This document shows, one piece after another, positions 28,335 through 36,734 of a DNA stretch of 64,000 bases. Both the position numbers and the translations under genes were made by a program. The stretch spans positions 372,001 through 436,000 of the forward strand of contig NZ_SLVP01000001.1 of the NCBI RefSeq assembly GCF_004345425.1, in the 5' to 3' direction. The first letter of the stretch is position 1. Every line of letters begins with the position of its first letter. Source of the stretch: Paenibacillus sp. BK033. Lineage in GTDB: Bacteria > Bacillota > Bacilli > Paenibacillales > Paenibacillaceae. A model generated the notes under the pieces. That model saw nothing but the letters and a program-made list of their open reading frames with translations. It had not been told where the DNA came from and searched no databases.

Positions 28335-29213
28335 ATGAACAACGGATTGGTCAATGCCATTATTGCGTATATCATGTGGGGAATTCTCCCGCTATATTGG
28401 AAGCTGTTTAACGATGTGCCGGCAGGAGAGATTTTGTCGCATCGGGTTGTGTGGTCATTCGTATTTATGGGGATTTTTGTAGCCGTCCAGCGCCGATGGG
28501 GCGATATGAAGCGGATTGCGGCTAGCCGCCCGCTCTTGCTGCAGCTCGCCGCCAGCGGACTACTGATCGCGGCGAATTGGCTCATCTTCATCTGGGCGGT
28601 TAACAACGGCCATGTCGTAGAGACAAGTCTCGGCTATTATTTGAATCCTTTGCTGAATGTGCTTCTGGCGGTTCTCTTCCTTCGCGAGAAGCCAAACCGT
28701 GGCCAATGGCTCGCTATTGCCATCGCGGGCGCCGCGGTGCTTATCATCGCCATCGATTACGGGCGGTTTCCGTGGGTCGCGATCTCGCTTGCCACGTCGT
28801 TTGGCTTGTATGGCTTCGCGAAAAAGAAGATTGTACAGGACGCTTCTGTAGGCTTGCTGTCGGAGACGGCTGTCGTCCTGCCCGTTGCGCTCGGCTACTG
28901 GGTCTACCTGGCCGCCGTGGGAAAGACGACGGCATGGACTCTGCCCGCATCCACGTTCGTCGAACTGCTTCTGTCAGGCGTCGTTACGGCGTTGCCTCTG
29001 CTCTTCTTTGCAAGGGCTGCTTCCCGGATGTCCTTGTCCTCACTTGGATTCGTGCAATACATTGGGCCGACGATCATGTTGTTTTTGAGCATATTCGTGT
29101 TCAAGGAGTCGGTCTCTCCTGTGCTGCTCGTCGGCTTCGCGCTCATCTGGACATCGCTTGTCGTATACGCCGTGTCATCCGTTCGCAGCAGTAGACTTGC
29201 AAAGGCGAGTTGA
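28335..29213 (+). CDS. rarD: RarD family EamA-type transporter
   Basis: A 292-aa membrane protein with about ten hydrophobic segments, of the drug/metabolite transporter superfamily. The start (NAIIAYIMWGILPLYWKLFNDVPAGEILSHRVVWS) is characteristic of RarD. The EamA pattern recurs in the second half (ALPLLFFARAASRMSLSSLGFVQYIGPTIMLFLSIF). The substrate of RarD proteins is not established. The ATG at 28335 has AAGTGAGG before it. It is monocistronic with a strong terminator. Confidence 0.9.
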   Translation: MNNGLVNAIIAYIMWGILPLYWKLFNDVPAGEILSHRVVWSFVFMGIFVAVQRRWGDMKRIAASRPLLLQLAASGLLIAANWLIFIWAVNNGHVVETSLGYYLNPLLNVLLAVLFLREKPNRGQWLAIAIAGAAVLIIAIDYGRFPWVAISLATSFGLYGFAKKKIVQDASVGLLSETAVVLPVALGYWVYLAAVGKTTAWTLPASTFVELLLSGVVTALPLLFFARAASRMSLSSLGFVQYIGPTIMLFLSIFVFKESVSPVLLVGFALIWTSLVVYAVSSVRSSRLAKAS

Positions 29214-29236
29214 CCGCGCAAGCGCTCAGACACCGC

Positions 29237-29278
29237 AAAAAGGCCCTCTTCTGTCCTTCGGGCGGAGAGGGCCTTTTT
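29237..29278. terminator. Bidirectional terminator between rarD and a leftward gene
   Basis: AAAAAGGCCCTCT (29237-29249) pairs with AGAGGGCCTTTTT (29266-29278), with A and T tracts on both sides, so it can work in both directions. Confidence 0.9.
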
Positions 29279-29293
29279 AATCTATAAAACAGA

Positions 29294-29698
29294 CTAGCCG
29301 CTCAATAATTCCTGCCGCTCTAATCTTTCCACCTCGTCATCATGCAAAGCTGCTCTACGCTTTAGTAGCTCATAGGTCTCGCTCCACTCGTCAGGGTATC
29401 TTGTCCTCTGAATACGCTTATGCAACTCTCCCAGGGCTTGTTCTACTTCGTTTCTAAATTGTTTCCATACCCTCATCGCTTTGTAATAGTCACCGTTATT
29501 GCGAGTAGCATTCACTACGTCATAACAGAGTTTATCTTTTCTGGATATCTCCATGCTGATTTCATCCACTTTAAAAAGAATCTCTTTTTTGAGTTTGGCG
29601 TCATATTCCATTGTTGCGATCATTTCGGCCATAATAGAAATTATATTGGAATTACTTTGAGTTGAGAGGTTCATTCCTTTTGCGAGTTGGATCGTCAT
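29294..29698 (-). CDS. Hypothetical protein, helical, 134 aa
   Basis: A soluble 134-aa protein, predicted almost entirely helical and rich in charged residues (AKLKKEILFKVDEISMEISRKDKL, RNEVEQALGELHKRIQRTRYPDEW). No signal, membrane segment or enzymatic motif. The start has AGGAGGG nine bases upstream. The base composition is more AT-rich than that of its neighbours, which may hint at acquisition. The function is unknown. Confidence 0.75.
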   Translation of the reverse strand: MTIQLAKGMNLSTQSNSNIISIMAEMIATMEYDAKLKKEILFKVDEISMEISRKDKLCYDVVNATRNNGDYYKAMRVWKQFRNEVEQALGELHKRIQRTRYPDEWSETYELLKRRAALHDDEVERLERQELLSG

Positions 29699-29896
29699 CC
29701 ATTTTCCCTCCTAGCAACGGGATAGAATTAATAAGGCGCTGATTTCAGACTTATATCATACTATTCGTGAGGCAGGGCTTTTTTTAGTCACTACCGGGTC
29801 GTCCAACTCTCGATGTCGCAATCTTGTCGCAATCCCACAGTATCCTCGAGTAACTAAGTAAATAATTTTTCACTTCTTATTCCGAAAAACTTCTAA

Positions 29897-29905
29897 TGCT
29901 ATAAT
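29897..29905 (+). promoter_or_regulatory. Extended -10 promoter element
   Basis: TGCTATAAT fits the extended -10 pattern TGnTATAAT and lies 56 bases upstream of the aldo/keto reductase start. No convincing -35 box is present, as is usual for extended -10 promoters. Confidence 0.5.
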
Positions 29906-29960
29906 GAATTGAATTATATGTTATATCAAATGTTCCTATTCTCACTCAGAGGTGATAGTC

Positions 29961-30938
29961 ATGGAATACCGTGTACTTGGACGTTCCGGATTGAAGGTAA
30001 GCGAGATTAGCTTGGGCTGCTGGGCGATTGGCGGTCCATCGTGGCGGGATGGCGAACCCGTAGGCTGGTCGGGCAATGATGATAACGAGTCTCTCGCGGG
30101 CTTGCGCAGGGCGCATGAGCTTGGCATTAACCATTTGGATACAGCCGATGTTTATGGAGACGGCCATTCGGAGCGGGTCATCGGACAGTTCCTGAAGGAT
30201 GTTCCGCGCGACTCCGTCATTGTAGCCTCAAAGGTAGGATGGTTCAGAGGAACCGCTCCTAATGCCATGCAGCCGGTGCATATCCGCCACCAGCTGGAGC
30301 AGACGCTTACGAATCTCGGAACGGACCATATAGATCTCTATTATTTCCATAATACGAACTTTGGCCCGGATGACCGTTATCTGGAGGAAGCGGCCGATAC
30401 GATGCGCGCTCTTCAGAAGGAAGGCAAGGTCCGCGTCATTGGCCAATCGGCTTACAGCTATGCCGATTTTATGCGGGTATGTCCGGTAACACGTCCGGAT
30501 GTGCTTCAGTTCCATTACAATGCCTTCGGCAATGAATTTGATCGGGAGAGCACTAACCTGTTCCGCTGGGCGGGAGAGCAGAACCTAGGCATGGTCCTGT
30601 TCGGACCGCTTGCACAGGGCTTGCTGCTGGATAAATTCGATCCGGAGAACCCTCCAAAGTTTGGAGAAGGCGATATCCGTTCAACGAATCAATCCTATTC
30701 CAAGGAACGCTTGCACGAGATTCGCAGACAGCTTCAGCCTCTTAAAGAGCATTTTGGCGAAAGCACGCAGGATTTGGTTAGAGCAGCTATTCAATTTGCG
30801 CTGGCCCAATCTCCAAATGCATGCGTCATTCCCGGCTTCAAAAATATCCGCCAAGTGGAATCCAACGCGTTGGCAGCGGGCCAGCCCCTGACCGTGCAGG
30901 AAGTTGAGCTCATCCGGCAAGCCCTTGGCGGAAAATAA
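29961..30938 (+). CDS. Aldo/keto reductase
   Basis: A 325-aa NADPH-dependent oxidoreductase with the AKR (beta/alpha)8 fold. The catalytic tetrad is complete: D60 and Y65 (LDTADVYGDGHS), K91 (VASKVGW) and H130 (YYFHN). The N-terminal hairpin (MEYRVLGRSGLKVSEISLGCW) is also typical. It reduces an unidentified aldehyde or ketone in the cytosol. The ATG at 29961 follows AGAGGTGA; a GTG nine bases earlier is in frame but too close to the ribosome binding site. It is monocistronic. Confidence 0.92.
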   Translation: MEYRVLGRSGLKVSEISLGCWAIGGPSWRDGEPVGWSGNDDNESLAGLRRAHELGINHLDTADVYGDGHSERVIGQFLKDVPRDSVIVASKVGWFRGTAPNAMQPVHIRHQLEQTLTNLGTDHIDLYYFHNTNFGPDDRYLEEAADTMRALQKEGKVRVIGQSAYSYADFMRVCPVTRPDVLQFHYNAFGNEFDRESTNLFRWAGEQNLGMVLFGPLAQGLLLDKFDPENPPKFGEGDIRSTNQSYSKERLHEIRRQLQPLKEHFGESTQDLVRAAIQFALAQSPNACVIPGFKNIRQVESNALAAGQPLTVQEVELIRQALGGK

Positions 30939-30948
30939 GGAACAAAAT

Positions 30949-30999
30949 AAAGCTCCCTCTAGTGCCAGCATGAGCTGGATGCGAAGGAGCTTTGTTTTT
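30949..30999 (+). terminator. Terminator after aldo/keto reductase
   Basis: AAAGCTCC (30949-30956) pairs with GGAGCTTT (30986-30993), with an inner CCAGC/GCTGG stem, then TTTTTT. Confidence 0.8.
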
Positions 31000-31015
31000 T
31001 AGCCTGAGCGTTGTC

Positions 31016-31444
31016 TTAAATCCATTGCCTAGGGCCAATGGTGTGGAAGAGAGATTTACGGTTTGGATCCAGCGCGTGAAGAATTCGGTTGCACGTAAAA
31101 TCGCTGATAGGCCGCGGAAGATTGGCGGGATCGCAATAGCGGCATTCCAGTATTTCCGTAGAGCTTGGCACGGGATGCTGTTCGCCATGAATATCCGCCA
31201 AGAAGACAAAGTGGTGCATATCATACGCCGGATCGTAATAGATCCCCGTTAATGCGCCAATCCCGACCGTCAGCCCGGTTTCCTCGACCACTTCTCTAGC
31301 GGCTGTCTGCTGCGCCGATTCGTTTGCTTCCGATTTGCCTCCCGGCAGATCCCAATTGTTCTTGCCATAACTATGCTTGACCAGCAGCACCTTGCCTTCG
31401 GCATTCGTAATAATCGCTGCCGCGCCCATCAGCTTGTCCGACAA
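31016..31444 (-). CDS. Nudix hydrolase
   Basis: A 142-aa protein with a complete Nudix box at residues 36-58: G36-x5-E42-x7-R50-E51-x2-E54-E55-x-G57-L58. It hydrolyses a nucleoside diphosphate linked to another moiety, with Mg2+ held by the box glutamates. The substrate cannot be read from the sequence. Translation starts at TTG (31444) with AAGGAGGA six bases before it; the next ATG, five codons in, would be too far from the ribosome binding site. Confidence 0.9.
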   Translation of the reverse strand: MSDKLMGAAAIITNAEGKVLLVKHSYGKNNWDLPGGKSEANESAQQTAAREVVEETGLTVGIGALTGIYYDPAYDMHHFVFLADIHGEQHPVPSSTEILECRYCDPANLPRPISDFTCNRILHALDPNRKSLFHTIGPRQWI

Positions 31445-31565
31445 ATCGATTCCTCCTTGGTAGTTAGGTAATGAACTCTATTCATTTAACGCCAAAAACT
31501 GGAACGAAGTTGCGGTGGAAGAGGCAGTCAGGAAATGATTTCAATAGGGCTAGGAGGAAATGAGG

Positions 31566-34436
31566 ATGAAGGATACGGCTTGGAAGGCTCAATGGATTTG
31601 GGGAGGGGAAGAGGAAAGCCCCCGCAACGAATGGCGCTGCTTCCGTTCAACGTTTGACGTGCCGTCTGAAGAAGCAGCCGATGCGCAGCTGCGGATTAGC
31701 GCGGATTCGAGATACGTCGCTTATGTAAACGGGGTGCAAATCGGCAGAGGTCCGGTCCGTTCTTGGCCGGAGGAGCAATTTTACGATGCCTATTCCATCG
31801 GTCATTTGCTTCAGCCTGGCGGCAAGAACACGATAGCCGTTCTCGTGCTGCATTTTGGCGTAACCAACTTCTATTACTTGAGGGGGAAAGGCGGTCTGCT
31901 TGCGGAGATCGCTTCAGGCGATGGCGTACTGGCAGCAACGGATTCGTCCTGGAAAACGGAGAAGCTGAGAGGCCATCATACCGCGGCTCCGCGCATGTCC
32001 TGTCAGCAGGGCTTTGCGGAAATTTATGATGCGAGGGAATGGAACGGAGATTGGACAGAGACAACCTACGACGATTCTTCATGGTTGCAGGCTGCACACG
32101 TAGCTGAAGTCGGGGAAGGCCCTTGGAAAAAGCTGATCCCCCGCGACATTCCGTTCCTGACGGAGGAAAAGCTGTATCCCTCCCGCATCGAGTCTCTCCA
32201 GCGGGTGAGGCCGCCTGCCTGGACGGCAGCTATCGATCTTCGGAACGCGATGGTTCCCGGTTCGGTCGAGCATGCTAATCCCATTCAATACATGGGTTAC
32301 ATCGCTACGACGCTATTACTGGATGAAGCCGGTCAAGTGACGGTTGGCATTTTGCAATCCCGCGGCGAGAAGCTCTGGATCGACGGACAACGGATCGAGC
32401 GGAGTCATGGCAACGATCCGGAGCGTTACTACGAGGCAGAGCTTACAGCCGGCGAGCATTTCCTGCTGCTTGATATTACTCAAGGCGATCACGGGGGAGC
32501 TTACCATGTGGCGATTCATTCGGAGCGTAAGCTCTCGATTCATTCTCCCGATAAGGAAGGGGAGACGCCGTGGCTGCTTATTGGACCGTTTGACGATACG
32601 GAATACATCGATACAAGGGAAAACAGACAGATAGACCGGAATGAGCCGAATTATTTAAAAGCGGCAGGAGCGGCTTCGATGGAGGAGCTGGCCGCCGTAC
32701 AGGATTGGATCCGTCCTCTGGCCGGCCCTTATTATACCGAGCAGGATGTATTCGGCTCCAATGTTTGGCGTCCGGAAGCCGAGCGGTATGCTATGCCTTC
32801 CGGCCTGAATGCCTGCTTGACGGCAGCGCCGGAATATGCGGATATTCCTCGTTTCCGGGATGGCGATACGGAGCTTGTGATTGACCTCGGCAAGCAGCGG
32901 ACCGGCTTTTTTGGCTTCAAGATTGAGGCTCCGGCTGGGACGGTTGTGGATGTATACGGCCTTGAATATTTAAAAGCCGATTTCCGACAGCATACGTTTG
33001 GCCTCGATAATACGTTCAGATACATCTGCCGGGAAGGACGGCAGCAATACGAATCTCCTGTAAGGCGCGGGTTCCGTTATGCGGTGCTGACCATAAGGGG
33101 AGCGGCGGGACCCGTTAAGCTGCATGAGGTGTATATGGTGCAAAGCACTTATCCGGTTGCGGAAGCCGGAACGTTCCGTAGCTCCGACCCGCTGCTGAAC
33201 GACATCTGGGCGATCAGCCAGCATACGACCCGGAATTGCATGGAGGATACGTTTGTGGACTGTCCTTCTTACGAGCAGACCTACTGGGTAGGAGACAGCC
33301 GCAATGAGGCATTGGTTAACTACTATGTGTTTGGCGAGCTGGACATCGTTAAACGCTGCTTGCGTCTCGTTCCGGGCTCGAAGGACAGATCCCCGCTCTA
33401 TATGGATCAGGTGCCAAGCGGCTGGACGAGCGTTATTCCGAACTGGACGTTCTTCTGGGTGCTCGCGACGATGGAATATGTGGAGCATACGGGAGACAAG
33501 TCTTTTGCCGCCGAGATGTGGCCCCATGTCCGCTTTACGCTCGAGCATTATTTGACCCATATCAATGCGGATGGGCTGCTCGACATGCGGGGCTGGAACC
33601 TGCTCGACTGGGCGCCGATTGACCAGCCGAACGAAGGGATTGTCACCCATCAGAATCTGTTCCTGACGAAAACGCTCCGGCAGGCGGTACAAATGTCCGT
33701 AGAAGCAGGGCAAGCAGATGAAGGAGCCTCTTTTGCCGAAGCAGCCGGATTACTGGAACAGGCCATAAACGACCGTTTATGGGATGAGGAGCGGGGAGCT
33801 TACCTCGATTGCATTCATGCCGACGGACGGCGCTCGGATATCTATAGCATGCAGACCCAAGTGGTTGCTCTATTGTGCGGCATCGCTCAAGGGGAGCGCC
33901 GAGCAAAGCTGGAAGCCTATCTTCTTCAGCCGTCGGCTTCGTTTGTGCAGATCGGCAGTCCGTTTATGTCCTTCTTCTATTATGAAGCGCTGGAAGCGAT
34001 GCGGCATATCCCCGACATGCTTGACGATATCCGCCGCAATTACGGCTTGATGATCGCAAACGATGCAACGACATGCTGGGAGATGTACCCGAATTTCACG
34101 GAAAATCGCGCCAATGCAGAGCTGCTTACCCGCAGTCATTGCCACGCCTGGTCGGCAGGGCCGGCATATTTCCTCGGCCGAAACGTGCTTGGAGTCAAAC
34201 GGCTGGACAGCGGCTGGAGCAAAGTGAGAATCGAGCCGGCTCCATGCGATTTGACATGGGCAAGAGGTGCCGTTCCGTTGCCTAACGGAGGAACCATCGA
34301 GGTGGACTGGAGCATCGCGAATGACGTCATGTCCCTTCGAATTTCGGCTCCGGAGGATGTTGAACTTGATGTTCGGCTGCCTGAAGCCGTAACAGGGAAT
34401 GTTTCCATTGTCAGAACGAAAAAGCTGCCCTTATAA
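31566..34436 (+). CDS. GH78-like alpha-L-rhamnosidase family protein
   Basis: A 956-aa protein of the GH78 alpha-L-rhamnosidase architecture. N-terminal beta-sandwich modules (WKAQWIWGGEE, LRISADSRYVAYVNGVQIGRGP) precede an (alpha/alpha)6 catalytic barrel from about 530. That barrel has the acid-rich family motif EDTFVDCPSYEQTYWVGDSR and the later NWTFFWVLATMEYVEH. A C-terminal beta domain follows (SHCHAWSAGPAYFLGRNVLGVKR). There is no signal peptide, so a cytosolic enzyme acting on imported glycosides is likely. The motif differs from classic rhamnosidases (DCPQRE), so the exact sugar is uncertain. The ATG at 31566 is best spaced (9 bases) from AGGAGG. It is a single gene between terminators. 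Confidence 0.82.
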   Translation: MKDTAWKAQWIWGGEEESPRNEWRCFRSTFDVPSEEAADAQLRISADSRYVAYVNGVQIGRGPVRSWPEEQFYDAYSIGHLLQPGGKNTIAVLVLHFGVTNFYYLRGKGGLLAEIASGDGVLAATDSSWKTEKLRGHHTAAPRMSCQQGFAEIYDAREWNGDWTETTYDDSSWLQAAHVAEVGEGPWKKLIPRDIPFLTEEKLYPSRIESLQRVRPPAWTAAIDLRNAMVPGSVEHANPIQYMGYIATTLLLDEAGQVTVGILQSRGEKLWIDGQRIERSHGNDPERYYEAELTAGEHFLLLDITQGDHGGAYHVAIHSERKLSIHSPDKEGETPWLLIGPFDDTEYIDTRENRQIDRNEPNYLKAAGAASMEELAAVQDWIRPLAGPYYTEQDVFGSNVWRPEAERYAMPSGLNACLTAAPEYADIPRFRDGDTELVIDLGKQRTGFFGFKIEAPAGTVVDVYGLEYLKADFRQHTFGLDNTFRYICREGRQQYESPVRRGFRYAVLTIRGAAGPVKLHEVYMVQSTYPVAEAGTFRSSDPLLNDIWAISQHTTRNCMEDTFVDCPSYEQTYWVGDSRNEALVNYYVFGELDIVKRCLRLVPGSKDRSPLYMDQVPSGWTSVIPNWTFFWVLATMEYVEHTGDKSFAAEMWPHVRFTLEHYLTHINADGLLDMRGWNLLDWAPIDQPNEGIVTHQNLFLTKTLRQAVQMSVEAGQADEGASFAEAAGLLEQAINDRLWDEERGAYLDCIHADGRRSDIYSMQTQVVALLCGIAQGERRAKLEAYLLQPSASFVQIGSPFMSFFYYEALEAMRHIPDMLDDIRRNYGLMIANDATTCWEMYPNFTENRANAELLTRSHCHAWSAGPAYFLGRNVLGVKRLDSGWSKVRIEPAPCDLTWARGAVPLPNGGTIEVDWSIANDVMSLRISAPEDVELDVRLPEAVTGNVSIVRTKKLPL

Positions 34437-34441
34437 TAGTG

Positions 34442-34472
34442 AAAGCCGGGTCCTTGTTGACCCGGCTTTTCT
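34442..34472 (+). terminator. Terminator after the GH78-like gene
   Basis: AAAGCCGGGTC (34442-34452) pairs with GACCCGGCTTT (34459-34469), followed by T residues. Confidence 0.9.
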
Positions 34473-34664
34473 TTGTCTTCGGATAGATTCGAATATGTCA
34501 ATTTTGACAAAGACAGGCTGGGCGCCTAATCCCGCTGCGAAAATAACATATTGTCCGATTGTCTTGCATGATTGTCATCATCGCTCCGGCCTTGTCGGGT
34601 GGTGCTTTTCACGTTCACGAAAACGACATATTTACGTTGGCCGCTTCCATGCTCTATCCTCGGA

Positions 34665-34678
34665 AGTAAGCGCTGACA
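34665..34678 (+). promoter_or_regulatory. cre-like catabolite repression site
   Basis: AGTAAGCGCTGACA matches TGWAANCGNTNWCA at 13 of 14 positions and lies 61 bases upstream of the first importer gene of the fucosylated-glycan locus. Confidence 0.5.
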
Positions 34679-34739
34679 AGGACAAGCAAACGTTCCTTCG
34701 CGGCGAGAGTGCTTGAACCTATTTGGAAGAGGTGATCCG

Positions 34740-35702
34740 ATGCAAGATTCGAAAGCTGCCGCAACGGGCAGCATGGCGCTACGATCCGGGACTTCGACCA
34801 AGCGGCTCGGAAGAAGGATTGTGCAGAACTGGGAATTGTACATTTTTGTTGCACCGGCGTTTTTCTACTTTATTATCTTTTGTTACCTGCCGATGTACGG
34901 CGTCCAGATCGCGTTCAAATCGTTTATCCCGACCAAAGGAATTATAGGAAGTCCTTGGGTGGGATTGGACCATTTCGACCGATTCTTCCATTCCTATTAC
35001 TTCTGGGATTTGATCTGGAATACGCTGAGCGTCAGTCTCTATGATCTAGCGATTGGCTTTCCGATTCCGATCATACTGGCGCTGGCCTTTAATGAGGTGC
35101 GCAACGGTTTTTTCAAAAAGATGGCCCAGACGGTCACCTATGCACCTCACTTTATATCGGTTGTCGTCATGGCGGGGATGATCATATCTTTCCTGTCGCC
35201 GTCTACCGGAATTCTGGTTCATGTCATTCAATGGCTTGGCTTTGGCACGCCGGAATTTCTTACCGATCCCAAATGGTTCAAGACGATGTACGTATTCTCG
35301 AATGCGTGGCAGAGCGCGGGCTGGGGGACGATCATTTATTTGGCCGCCTTGTCCGGCGTGGATCCCGGACTTCATGAAGCAGCCATTATCGACGGGGCTT
35401 CGCGGTTCCAGCGCATTCGCCACATTAATATACCCGTCTTGATTCCGACGATGACCATTTTGCTTATTTTGAACATGGGAAGCTTGTTTGGGGTTGGGTT
35501 CGAAAAGATCCTGCTGCTCCAAAATCCGCTTAATATGGAGTCTTCCGACGTCATCGCTACCTTCGTCTACCGTTCCGGTCTGGAGAATGCCCAATACAGC
35601 TTCTCGGCAGCGGTTGGCCTGTTTAATTCCGTCATCAACGCCATTCTGCTGATAGCCGTAAATCAGATCGTTCGCAGGACGAGCGAGAACAGCTTGTGGT
35701 AA
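34740..35702 (+). CDS. ABC importer permease, LplB type
   Basis: A 320-aa permease of the LplB/YtcP importer subfamily, which handles complex oligosaccharides. A basic N-terminus (about 30 residues) is followed by six hydrophobic segments. The LplB hallmark CYLPMYGVQIAFKSF and the EAA loop LHEAAIIDGASRFQRIRHINIP are visible. The ATG at 34740 follows AGAGGTGAT; the TTG at 34713 is less suitable. It is the first gene of a permease-permease-binding protein set, without an ATPase. Confidence 0.92.
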   Translation: MQDSKAAATGSMALRSGTSTKRLGRRIVQNWELYIFVAPAFFYFIIFCYLPMYGVQIAFKSFIPTKGIIGSPWVGLDHFDRFFHSYYFWDLIWNTLSVSLYDLAIGFPIPIILALAFNEVRNGFFKKMAQTVTYAPHFISVVVMAGMIISFLSPSTGILVHVIQWLGFGTPEFLTDPKWFKTMYVFSNAWQSAGWGTIIYLAALSGVDPGLHEAAIIDGASRFQRIRHINIPVLIPTMTILLILNMGSLFGVGFEKILLLQNPLNMESSDVIATFVYRSGLENAQYSFSAAVGLFNSVINAILLIAVNQIVRRTSENSLW

Positions 35703-35784
35703 AAAGAATGATCGCAAATGACAGGAACGGCGCTTTTGTGTGACAATTCTTTTTAAAGCTTACGAAGAAGGAGGCTGGAGACGC

Positions 35785-36693
35785 ATGTTCCATGGCATTA
35801 AAGAGAGCAGGGGCGATAAACTATTTCTCGCTTGCAATTACTTGTACGTTTTTCTCGCCTTTCTGATCGTTTTCTATCCGCTGGTGTATATGATCAGCGC
35901 ATCCATCAGCGATCCGAAGGCGGTGGCTTCGGGAGCGATGTGGCTGTGGCCGAAAGGCATTACGTTCGAGGGCTACAAGATGGTGTTCAAGAACACCAAC
36001 ATCTGGATCGGCTATGAAAATACCATCATTTATACGGTGGTTGGGACGGCGATCAACTTGTTCGTGACGCTGCCTGCAGCTTACGCGTTAAGCCGCAGAG
36101 ATTTCGTCGGGAGAAACTTCTTCATGGGCATGTTTATGGTGACCATGTTCTTCAGCGGAGGTCTGATCCCAACGTATCTGCTCGTGAAACAACTAGGCAT
36201 GATGAATTCGATGTGGGCGATCGTTCTTCCGTCCGCCGCGTCCATCTGGAATATAATCGTATCCCGCACCTTTTTCCAAAGCTCCATTCCGAGGGAGCTG
36301 CAGGAAGCCGCGCAAATTGACGGCTGCTCGAATATGCGGCTGTTTCTGAGAATCATTCTGCCGCTCTCGCTGCCGATCATCGCGGTAATGGCTTTGTTTT
36401 ACGGGGTAGGCAATTGGAACAGTTATTTCTCGGCGCTGATTTATCTGAACGAGGCCGGAAAGTATCCGCTGCAGCTTGTTTTGCGTCAAATCCTGGTTCT
36501 TCAGGAGATGGGGGCGCAAGGAGGCGGCGCGATCGACCTCTCTTCGGCAACGGCCATGAACAGCAAGGCGGAGATTGCGGCCCTCGTCAAGTATGCCGTC
36601 ATTATCGTCGCTACGATTCCGGTTATCGTTATTTATCCTTTCTTGCAGCGTTATTTCGTACAGGGTGTAATGATTGGTTCCGTCAAGGGCTGA
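35785..36693 (+). CDS. ABC importer permease, YtcP/LplC type
   Basis: A 302-aa permease with six hydrophobic segments. LIVFYPLVYMISASISDPKAVASG is the YtcP-type first segment and LQEAAQIDGCSNMRLFLRIILP is the EAA loop. The C-terminus is QRYFVQGVMIGSVKG. I prefer the ATG at 35785 (GAAGGAGG upstream) to the GTG at 35740. It forms the channel with the LplB-type partner. Confidence 0.92.
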   Translation: MFHGIKESRGDKLFLACNYLYVFLAFLIVFYPLVYMISASISDPKAVASGAMWLWPKGITFEGYKMVFKNTNIWIGYENTIIYTVVGTAINLFVTLPAAYALSRRDFVGRNFFMGMFMVTMFFSGGLIPTYLLVKQLGMMNSMWAIVLPSAASIWNIIVSRTFFQSSIPRELQEAAQIDGCSNMRLFLRIILPLSLPIIAVMALFYGVGNWNSYFSALIYLNEAGKYPLQLVLRQILVLQEMGAQGGGAIDLSSATAMNSKAEIAALVKYAVIIVATIPVIVIYPFLQRYFVQGVMIGSVKG

Positions 36694-36734
36694 TCTTCCC
36701 ATATCATTCATCTAATAAAGGGAGTGTGTATTGC

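Noticed and set aside
35703..35753. Terminator between the two LplB/YtcP permease genes
   Set aside because: AAAAAGAAT and ATTCTTTTT could pair, but the loop of about 33 bases and AT-only stem make it weak, and the genes form one transport unit.
36414..36734. Upstream extension of the LipO-type binding protein
   Set aside because: It overlaps the permease gene in another frame; the lipoprotein signal and GGGAG ribosome binding site fix the start at 36735.
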